DNA of 64,000 nt from NCBI GenBank assembly GCA_002105175.1, contig MCGE01000001.1, forward strand, positions 3,596,001 through 3,660,000, in the 5' to 3' direction. Position numbers and translations under genes: made by a program. Within the stretch, counting starts at the first letter, position 1. Every line of letters begins with the position of its first letter. Of this stretch, positions 37,010-47,544 are shown in pieces. This DNA is from Absidia repens (Eukaryota > Mucoromycota > Mucoromycetes > Mucorales > Cunninghamellaceae). The notes beneath the pieces are model-generated. The model was not told the DNA's origin, ran no database searches, and worked only from the letters and a program-made list of their open reading frames with translations.

Positions 37010-37215
37010 GATGTTTAACTAGGATTAGTCTCAGGATTAGTTTAGAAGGGTTTTCAGCTCAGTTATTACGAGATGCAATGGGGAAACCCTTTCATTTGGA
37101 TTCAGAATTTGGGACCACGATTGAATTAGCCTTCATCTTAGTTTAGTATTTATTGTCATTGTTATAATTACTACTGAATAAACTTCGTCTTGTCTACTTC
37201 TATCATTACTCTTTC
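37010..37215 (+). repeat. R1 dispersed repeat, copy 6
   Basis: Forward copy with TTAGTTTAGAAGGGTTTTCA, GGGGAAACCCTTTCATTTGG and TTTGGGACCACGATTG. Confidence 0.8.
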
Positions 37216-37984
37216 TCATTGTTTGATTGTCTTACCAAAAGTATAAACATGGTTTTATTATAAGCAGAAAAAAAACGGGTGTGTGTGTGTCTGTGTGTAG
37301 AACAACAACAAAAAAAACAAGGGACGGTACTTTTTATTTTACAAATAAGATATAAAAATAAACTACATAAACTAATCTTCGTTTGCAAGTCATACAATCT
37401 ACATCTACATCTACTAACTACGCTTGATATCGGAGCGGGAACGAGCAAAAAACAGGACCTGGCTTCCAGGGGTAAAATTTTTTACCTTTTTTCGGTTTAA
37501 TATTTCACAGTTTTCGCGGTATTTTACAAAGTAGATGCTCCGGCGCTCCGCTGGAGCTTTTGGAAATCTTTCGATTTATTGAGTGTCAGAGGTTTTTTTT
37601 TTTTTATTAAAGTCTGGGTTTTGATGGGAAGGGATTAAAGCCTCCACCATTTCACACTATGGTGGGCAGTCCCTTGGGGCCCGATCGTCGTGCTCAGCGC
37701 GTCGTCAATGGGTTTTTTTTGTGTGCTGAAATAATAGCTTACTTGAAAGGCGTCAGAGAGATTAGAGTTTGATTATGTAGGGATTGCAACTGCCTTTCCA
37801 CTGGAAAACAAAACGAATTATGCACTATGGTAATTATGGCGATTGCCCCTTCATTTTATTTGCATTTCCTTCATTTTTTGAGATAAAAAAAAAAGCTGGA
37901 TGATTCAGGCTCCGCATTTTGATTTCTATTTTTTTTGGCACCCCTTTTTTTTTCCCTCTTTTTCTTTCTTTTTTATTTTTTTTC

Positions 37985-38290
37985 CTTCATGATAGTCTGA
38001 ATGATATGATGGCAAGGCTCATTGGGGTACTGGTGATCTAGGATTAGTTTTAGAACTTGAATTAGGGGCGTTTTAAAAAACGTAAAACAAACATCATGGG
38101 GAAACGCTTTGATTTTGGTTGAAGGATTTGGGAACGACTAGATTAGCACTCAGTAGTTTAGTAATAGTTTGTCATCATTTGTATCTACGTCTGAATAAAT
38201 ATGTTCTTTTTATTATAATTAGTTTCTCTGTTATACGTTTACATTATGAGCTTCATCGAATGTGTATTACATACGCATAGAAAAAAAAAA
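37985..38290 (+). repeat. R1 dispersed repeat, copy 7
   Basis: Forward copy inside the composite array: ATGATATGATGGCAAGGCTC, CTAGGATTAG, CATCATGGGGAAACGCTTTG and GAGCTTCATCGAATGTGT. Almost identical to copies at 40.06 and 52.72 kb. Confidence 0.85.
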
Positions 38291-38293
38291 AGG

Positions 38294-38331
<38 letters not shown>

Positions 38332-38929
38332 AAGGAACGGATTGGGTATATTGAAGAGCAAAGTTGAGAATAGTATTAATTATGTAGTCACTGGGTGGCG
38401 AGGGGTTTCTGAAGGTTTTGATGGGATGGGATGGACTATTTGGCACTATGAGTGGGCAGCGATTGAAAAAAAAAGAATGGACGGCTCCTATGGTGGGCAG
38501 GGCGTTAGTGGTGGGTCGGAAAAAAAAAAAGGCAGAGCACCAAAAGAGCAAAATTAAAGCTACTATCGTTGAGTTTCCTTACGGTCCATTTTCTTTTATA
38601 TATATAAAAACGCTCTGGCGCTCCGCTGGAGCTTTTGGAAATCTTTCGATTTACTGGGTGTCACAGTTTTTGGTTAAAGTGTGGGTTTCGATGCGATAGG
38701 ATTAAAGCCTCCGCCATTTCGCACTTTGGTGGGCAGCCCCTTGGGGCCCAACCGTCGTGCTCAGCGCGTCATCAATAGATACTTTTTAAAAAAAAAATGG
38801 AAGGTCGAAAAATAGGGTGACTGAACCATTCGTACTCCGCCTCTCATGGATTTAAATTTTCTCGCCCTTTTTTTTTCTCCCTCTTTCTTTCGTTTCTTTT
38901 TTTTTAGAACATCAACTTCAACTGCGGAT

Positions 38930-39240
38930 TTAGTGATCTTGGATTAGTGGTTAGAATTTGAATCAGGGGCCTTTTGAAAAGTGCAATACAAACATCATGG
39001 GGAAACCCTACCATTTTGGATTCGTGATCTCTGACTGTCCTCAAATTAGCGTTCATTTTAGAATAGTGTCATTAGCTCAACTTAGCGTTAGTTGTCATAG
39101 TTTATATTGCATCTATATCAGAATTAAACATGTCTTGTCTTTTTATTATTATTCTCTTTCATGCCTTTCATTGTCTCGTTGAATGGGCATGGCGTATGTG
39201 CGTGGAAAAACAGAGTGTGTGGGGGGTGTGGGGTTTATGC
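38930..39240 (+). repeat. R1 dispersed repeat, copy 8
   Basis: Forward copy in the array with CATCATGGGGAAACCCTACC and CTTAGCGTTAGTTGTCATAG. Its 3' portion (about 39090-39220) is duplicated again at 39335-39460. Confidence 0.8.
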
Positions 39241-40059
39241 GTAGAAAAAAAAAAACTGCAGCTCGTTGTGTAAAATGCTACGTACAGCTGCCAAAAAAAA
39301 AAAAAAAACCTCCCCAAGTGTCATTCGCTCAGCTTAGCGTTAGTTATCATAGTTTATATTGCAGCCATATCAGAATTAAACATATCTTGTCTATTTACAA
39401 TTATTCTCTTACGTTTTTCATTGTCTCGCTGAATGGGCATGGCATATGTGCGTGGAAAAAAAACCCCCCGGTGTGTGCGTGGGGGAGGGGGGGGGGTTTA
39501 TACAGGAAATGTTTCTACTTTGGGCACGGAACAGTTTTTTTATTAAAGTGTGGGTTTCGATGGGATAGGATTAAAGCCTCCGCCATTTCGCACTATGGTG
39601 GGCGGCCCCTTGGGACCCAACCGTCGTGCTCAGCGCGTCGTCAATGGGTTCTTTTTTGTGTGCTGAAAAGAAAAAAAAAATAGTGAAGGGATTAGAGCCT
39701 CCGCCATTTCGCACTATCGTGGGCAGCCCCTTGGGGCCCAACCGCCATGCTCAGCGCGTCGTCAATGGGTTTTTTGTGGTTTTCTGTGTGCTGAAATAAT
39801 AGCTTACTTGAAATGCGTCGTAGAGATTAGAGTTTGATTATGTAGTGGTTCCGACTGCCTTTCCACTGGAAGATAAAACGAATTATGCTATATGGTAATT
39901 ATGGCGATTGCCCGTTTATTTAATTTTTATTTGCAGCTCCCTGACTTTTTTGACATAAAAAAAAAAAAGCTGGATGATTCAGGCTCCGCATTTTGCTTTC
40001 TATTTTTTTTTTTTTGGTCCTCTTTTTTTTCCCTCTCTTCTTCTTTCTTTTTTATTTTT

Positions 40060-40370
40060 TTCCTTCATGATAGTCTGAATGATATGATGGCAAGGCTCAT
40101 TGGGATATTGGTGATCTAGGATTAGTGTTAGAACTTGAATTAGGGGCGTTTTAAAAAACGCAAAACAAACATCATGGGGAAACGCTTTCATTTTTGATGA
40201 AGGATTTGGGAACGACAGTAGATTAGCACTAATTAGTTTAGTAATAGTTTGTCATCGTTTGTATCTACGACTGAATAAATATGTTCTTTTTATTATATTT
40301 TGTATCTCTGTTTTACGTTTACATGATGAGCTTCATCGAATGTGTATTACATATGCATAGAAAAAAAAAG
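40060..40370 (+). repeat. R1 dispersed repeat, copy 9
   Basis: Forward copy in the array, closest to copy 7 and to the copy at 52.72 kb over its whole length. Confidence 0.85.
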
Positions 40371-40780
40371 TGTGTCTATACATATATATATGAAAAGGAA
40401 CGGATTGGGTACTATGGAGGTTTCTTCTACCAAGTCTATAAGTTTGTGCGTAGAAAGGAAAACAGGGATGTGTTTGTGTGAAAAAACAGCTATTACACTG
40501 TATTTTATTGTGGTGGGGTATATTGAGGAACAAAGTTTAGAATAATATTAATTATGTAGCCACTGGGTGGCAGGGGGTTTCTGAAGTGTGGGTTTTGATG
40601 GAAAACTCTGCGTTTGGGTGGGCAGCGATTGAGAAAAAAAAGGATGGACGGCTCCTATGGTGGGCAGGGCTCTGTTTGAAAAAGAGAGTGGGAGGGACAA
40701 AGAAGCGGAAGTTAAAGTTAGTTAGCTGAGTTTCCTTACGGTCCATTTTCTTTTTAATATATAAAAAAATGCACATATCA

Positions 40781-42399
40781 TTTTCCTTTTTAGTACTTCA
40801 GATACGTTTCAAATCCTAGGCCAGCCAGCCAAAGTCTTCTTTTTTTGAAGGCTGATAACTTTTTCTTTTTTTATGAAAAAAACAAACTGATGTACTCGTT
40901 TTGTTCTTAAATGTCTGAATTATCATGTCTATACATTGTTTTTTTGAGGTGGCCATTTTTTTAAAAACCATCAGCTTTCTAGGATCATGCCTAAAATTTG
41001 ACATTTTAAGTGAGCCGCACCATACCACTGTTAGTTCTTCATACATACAGTTTAGCTTCTACATTAAATCGCTGTAACATAAATAAAAAGTATTAAGAGC
41101 AACAGCAAATTGTGATTCTCTGTGTCCTTGCTTACATACGTGATGGAAGTGGTTTTTCCTCCCTACCCAACCTACCGTGAAGAACATGCAACTGTTGCTA
41201 TTATTTTCAAGCTTTAAATTTGACTGCATTTGAAGAAAGTTGCCGATCAATTTTGTTCCAATGAATGGGCTAATCAAGGCGTAAGACATGAGTTGGAACG
41301 ATACCACAATGAACTTCAAGGAATCACTATTGCAAGCTTGGTATTAAATGCCGTCACCGTTAGATGTATTTTGCTTTATTAATTTATGGTCTCTATCCTT
41401 ATGCCAGAAAATCTAAGCAATCAGTTGTTCTTTAAAAAAGGATAAAGTTTAAAGTGTGTCAAGCAGTATCATCGACGTAAGTGCCGCAAGTACCATTAAA
41501 GGAATTCTATCACAAGCAAAAGCGCCGGGCTTTACCCCATCCCTGTGGGTTTGTAAAGTAGTTTCTGGCATTTACAGCATTGTTTCAAAAAAATGCGTAG
41601 CTATTTTGTAAAAGCTTGCTTTTTATGTTATAATTTTAACAAATTTTCACATTTGATGAATTATTGGTAGGTATGCTTTGTAGCTTTTTGTTCAACTGAG
41701 AACAATGTCCATTCCATTGATTGGTGATAAGTGCTTTATGGAGCTGGTATTTGAGTGTATGTTACATAATGGATGACACAAAAGAGTTAAAGAACTAGAA
41801 GAATGAACGTTAGTTGCACGACATTGTATAAAGTTTGAGAAGCTATCTTTATTTTTTGTTATGGGGCATTTCAAATTTATTTGTTGGTTCCAAAACGTTT
41901 GGGCCAATATTTTTCTCTTGCTCGACTAGACAGAAGAAAATTTTGTTTATATGGCTTATATGACACTAAATTTCTATACACAATACAAATACACCAATGG
42001 TGATAAAAATATTGTATTTGCAGTATAAACAATATTGCGGTTTATTAAAGCTGTAATATTTCAGGCGTGGGAATTACTATATTGATACTACATAATACAG
42101 TAATTGCAACATAGTTTTTGTTGCCGTATAGTATAAGGGAAAGTAGCCTAGTGCAGTGTATCGTAACATAGTTTAGTATCAGTCATAATTATCTATTATA
42201 TACATCAAGTAAATAAAACCTTGAAATATGACTTGTATCTTGGAAGTGGAGGCGTAAAATACACAGGAGGTGGGGGCAGGGATTGGCTGGTGGTATATAT
42301 GCTATGCACATCTATTCTGTAGTGGCCATTTTTCACGCAAGTACATGTTTTTTTTTCCTACAATACAGGCACACACACACGCACACACACACCGGATTT
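40781..42399. other. Intergenic region with faint coding relics
   Basis: No intact gene. Two short relic-like frames were noticed (plus 41224-41382; minus 40816-41046), treated separately. The rest is AT-rich and featureless. Confidence 0.4.
41224..41382 (+). pseudogene. Possible decayed coding relic, family unknown
   Basis: A 52-codon open stretch on the plus strand reads like a fragment of a globular protein (VADQFCSNEWANQGVRHELE, then YHNELQGITIASLVLNA). It has no start codon and no continuation, although another open piece (SSSIIDVSAASTIKGILSQ) follows at about 41453-41610. This pattern suits a decayed transposon or gene fragment. I cannot name the family; it may be chance. Confidence 0.25.
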
Positions 42400-42715
42400 T
42401 ACTCGCAAATACACCGAGCCTATTCAATGAGACAATGAAAGGCATGAAGGACATTAGTGGTAAAAAAAAAAAACATGACATGTTTAATTCGGATAAGGAT
42501 AGGTATAAAGGTTGACAACTAACACTAAGCTAAGCTAATGGAACTATTCTAAAATGGAGGTTGAAAATCACGAATCTAAAATGAAAGGGTTTCCCCATGA
42601 TGTTTGTTTTGCATTTTTGAAAATGCCTCTAATTCAAGTTCTAACACTAATCCTAGATAATTAGTATCCCCATGAGCCTTGCCATCATATCATTCAGGGT
42701 TTCATGAAGGAAAGA
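42400..42715 (-). repeat. R1 dispersed repeat, copy 10
   Basis: Reverse copy, nearly identical to copy 1 (8985-9325) over about 300 bp, including GAAAGGGTTTCCCCATGATG. A CA-rich run (42369-42392) lies at its distal end. Confidence 0.85.
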
Positions 42716-42769
42716 AAAGAAAGAGGACGAAATGAGGTTTTATTTTTTTGCGGGTCTTAAAAAGCGCGA

Positions 42770-42860
42770 GATGGCGGAGTCCCTAATACCACACTCAATG
42801 TAACGCCCCCTGGCACCCTGTAAATCGATAGATTTCCGAAAGCACCAGAGCATAATAAGC
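42770..42860 (-). repeat. Decayed R3 module
   Basis: Reverse segment (ATCGATAGATTTCCGAAAGC, CCAGAGC) matches R3 but lacks the middle of the hairpin. An upstream piece (ATGGCGGAGTCCC ... ATACCACACT) echoes 23069-23115. Confidence 0.5.
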
Positions 42861-42964
42861 AAAAAAATAAACAAAGACAGTCAAATGTACGTGGGGGACA
42901 AGTGTGCTGCAGAAGCCACACTAAATATATGAGAGGTGCCATTGTTTTTATTTGGATGTATATA

Positions 42965-43170
42965 TAGTCTAACAGCAACGAATACTAAGCTAAGCTGACG
43001 ATCGTTCCATGACAAAGATCTCTAAAATGAAGGCTAATCTAAATGGTGGTCCCACATTCCGAATCCAAATTGAAAGGGTTTTCCCATGTATATTTCTATT
43101 GCATTTTTTCAAACGTGGTCTGATTCATTGTCTGATACTAATCCGAGATGGCCATAGTCTTTTTAAGGGG
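42965..43170 (-). repeat. R1 dispersed repeat, copy 11
   Basis: Reverse copy with AATTGAAAGGGTTTTCCCAT, followed by a diverged 5' portion ending near ACTAATCCGAGATGGCCATA. Confidence 0.75.
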
Positions 43171-43929
43171 AAAAAAGGAGAAAAAAATCTCAAATTCAAT
43201 AAAAAATACGGGGGATGCGAAAAATTAAATTAGGGTAGGTCAGTGTGTTATGCCCGAATTTTGAGACTTTTGAGACAGTCTCTCTGGCAATGTACTCATG
43301 AAGCAGCAGGTTAGTCTTCGCCATCATATTCTTTTTCCTAATCCAGTTAGTCACCCGCTAATTTTAGCGAGGATTTTTAAATTCACTATGGCTGACTATG
43401 TTGCACTACAGTAGCGATGGTGTTAGTAGAGCAGAAGAGTATTCTTTGTAGATCTGAAGTTGACTCATTGTTTATCAAATTTGATGCATTTATAACAAAT
43501 TCACACATGTGTTTCAAGACACACCTAATGCAATACTTTATAGAGATGGTACCTGTATCAAAAAACAAAGAGTAAATACCATCACTACTGTATGTTAAAA
43601 ATAAAGTGGGTTATCGGATGAATCAGATTACTTTGGAAATCATTGTAAGTGCACATAGCGTACAGTGCCTGTACTATACAGTACTGTACACTGTAAATCA
43701 TCACAAGCCAAGCGGAGCTTAGTATTTGAATAGCCTCTAATTTGGCATCTTGGCAGAAAAAAAGATCCCTCCTATTTAAAGTGACCCCTCTTATACCCTT
43801 CACCCCCCTCTCCTATTTTCCATTCTCGTTTTTTGCACACATTCCCTTTCTCATACGTATAAAGATCGTATCTCTTCATTTTTATTTATTTATTTCCCTT
43901 TATATTACTTGCTCTCCCTTGTTTTGATA
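43171..43929. promoter_or_regulatory. Intergenic region and promoter side of the poly-Q gene
   Basis: A partial palindrome CAGTACTGTACACTGTA lies at about 43680-43696, similar to one near 30417. ACGTATAAAG at 43855-43864 is a plausible TATA-like element about 70 bp before the chosen start codon of the next gene. Confidence 0.4.
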
Positions 43930-45477
<1,548 letters not shown>

Positions 45478-45726
45478 TATTTGTACCATCAGTCCACTTT
45501 TTCCCATAGCTTGGTTGCATTCTATTTATAGAGAAACAATGGATTGCAAATACCGCCACCCCATTTTTTGACCCATAGTATAGCGTTGTAAAAAATAAAA
45601 AATACTTTTGTTTTAGTTTTTATTCATAGTGGTGGAAATATTAAGAAAGGAGTTGACTAAAATAAAATAGATCGCTCTCAGCAGCGTTAGACCAAATGTT
45701 GCTGTATGTCTAGAGTGACAAAAGGT

Positions 45727-46017
45727 TTAGTATATAACGATATTTCCAATTTTTTTATGAGCAATTATATGTCGTACATCATTTTGTTCGATTTGGGGCG
45801 TTCTCACAACACTTTTTTTTTTGGGATCTAACGTACCATACCTATTAAGCTGAAGACAGACCAATGAAATCGAGCCATTTTCCATTATAGGCAAAAAGTG
45901 TAGCTGATGATTATGGATACCATAAGGTCTTTGATCAGTCCAACAAGATTTGAAATATTTTTCAATAAAAGATAGTGGTAACATATCTATGGAAATGATG
46001 CTAATATTGCTTGGCAT
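45727..46017 (-). CDS. Small protein of unknown function (96 aa)
   Basis: Not recognised. A single exon from ATG at 46017 to TAA at 45727. The sequence is of balanced composition, unlike the low-complexity frames around it (IEKYFKSCWTDQRPYGIHNH, then ENGSISLVCLQLNRYGTL), which is the reason for listing it. An AT-rich (TA)n stretch lies about 60 bp upstream (46073-46096). No domain, membrane segment or signal peptide is visible. It could be a lineage-specific small gene or the surviving exon of a larger one. Confidence 0.4.
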   Translation of the reverse strand: MPSNISIISIDMLPLSFIEKYFKSCWTDQRPYGIHNHQLHFLPIMENGSISLVCLQLNRYGTLDPKKKSVVRTPQIEQNDVRHIIAHKKIGNIVIY

Positions 46018-46469
46018 TTAAACTACTGTATATGATAAGTTTATCGACAGGTATACACTGATACTGTAATTAATATATATATATATATATATATACATCT
46101 GACAAGCTATATATAAATATTCTTTTAATGATACTAGGACGCATATTAAGTACAATAATGTAAGGATAAAGAGGACGTCGTTTACTGAGTATATTAATGG
46201 ATACTAAAACTAAAGAAGAAAGGCTCATTATAATAAGTGGCCTGATAGGGGTAGTATGAGGGAGATCTGAAGAATGACCAACATAATCTAAAAAGACAGC
46301 CGCAAAAGGGTTCTAATATACTATAAACGACGTGAGAAAAACTAAAAGGTTATGTTTTATTGAAGCATAACCGTAGTCAACACTAAGCTAAAGGGGCCAT
46401 GGTGCAAAAGGATCTCTTGCACACAAAATGAGAGGGACCAATGGGACATTTCCGTTGTAACATGTAAAA
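46018..46469. other. Intergenic region
   Basis: Contains a (TA)n microsatellite at 46073-46096. A diverged R1-like segment lies near 46345-46460 (ACACTAAGCTAAAGGGGCCA). No gene. Confidence 0.4.
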
Positions 46470-46680
46470 AGAGATGTGTTTTATTTGGATGCAGATACAG
46501 ACTATGGACAGACTAAGATTAAACTAAGCTAATGGAGGCTTCAAAATTCTAATTAATGGTGCCCTCAGATGTTAGATCCAAAATGAAAAGGTTTCCCCAT
46601 GCACCTTGTATTCCCTGATTGAAAGCCCTTCTAAACTAGCCCTGACGCTAATCTAAGATCTCTATAACATTAAAAAAGTT
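46470..46680 (-). repeat. R1 dispersed repeat, copy 12
   Basis: Reverse copy with AAAATGAAAAGGTTTCCCCA and TTCTAAACTAGCCCTGACGC, the complement of the R1 5' part in copy 3. Confidence 0.8.
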
Positions 46681-47388
46681 GAATGATGAGAAAAAAAGAA
46701 GAGAGGGGAAAATAAAGACAGAAAATGGGTGAAAAATAAACTTCACGTGGGCGGAATTTGATTATTATAATTTTTAGTCTCTCGTCAATATTTCGGCTAT
46801 ATTAGATAGATACGTCTATTATTATTTGGTGCAGACGGCCCGAGAATGTAACAATAGAAGGGTTTCCACCTTGTACAATAATTGCCGTCTGATACTCTAC
46901 AACAGGTCTCGGAAAAATACAGCAGACCCTTTTTTATTAGATCTGCTGTAATTTTTTATTAGAGCTCGTCCCTTGGTATCAACATGCTCATATTTTATTG
47001 TGACACAATTTCATGCCCAAAGCAATGTCATTCCAGTAATATATAATTCTAATCTACATGATCCAACCACAGTAAATAAAGACTCATGCAGCAATGGTTT
47101 TTATCTTTCTTGACAGATTTCCGAAGGTAACTCATTCTTCAAGGTCACTGTTTGCCACGCGAACAGGAGAACCCAAAAATTCGCAAACAACGGGGATTTC
47201 TTTTTAACCTTTTTGAATATTTATAATCGAACAGACATTGCAATGTGACATTCATTTATGATTTGATACTGAGAAGAATGACAAAATTACGCCTTTATTC
47301 TTTATGGTTACCAATGAAACTTCTAATGAAGCCATCTCTGTCATGAAATAAAGTATGATCAAACTAGAGGGAAGAATAACTGACTACT

Positions 47389-47432
<44 letters not shown>

Positions 47433-47544
47433 AGGACGAGCATTAAAATCTGTCAGCATGATGGAAAATGACAATACTAGAACCAACCAACGTGTTACTT
47501 TCTTTATTTTTGCTTCCTTTCTTCATTTTTTTTTCCCCTAAAAA
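46681..47544. promoter_or_regulatory. Upstream region of the large secreted-protein gene
   Basis: No gene. Contains 40 consecutive T at 47392-47431, about 110 bp before the start codon, and a T/C-rich leader (47501-47540) directly before the ATG. Both are typical of fungal promoters and 5' leaders. Confidence 0.4.

Larger units (their letters stand above)
37520..40780 (+). repeat. Tandem array of composite R3-R2-R1 repeat units
   Basis: At least three decayed head-to-tail units of roughly 1.1-1.2 kb. Each unit, where complete, has R3 (hairpin CTGGCGCTCCGCTGGAG plus GGAAATCTTTCGATTTA), R2 (CCATTTCGCACT, GGGCAGCCCCTTGGGGCCCA, CTCAGCGCGTCGTCAATGGG), a spacer with GCTGGATGATTCAGGCTCCG, an R1 copy after a pyrimidine tract, and a tail with CGGCTCCTATGGTGGGCAG. 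Unit starts near 37530, 38608 and 39540; R2 occurs twice in succession at 39540-39800. No coding capacity is evident. A ~1 kb copy recurs at 52.18-53.17 kb. Confidence 0.8.

Noticed and set aside
38267..39683. Several 70-170-codon frames in the R1/R2/R3 array
   Set aside because: They cross repeat boundaries and homopolymers and differ between copies of the same repeat, so they are not conserved coding sequence.
43185..43240. Sequence resembling the TIR of the 31-kb element (GGGGGATGCGAAAAATTAAA)
   Set aside because: Only a loose match and no partner end was found within a few kilobases.
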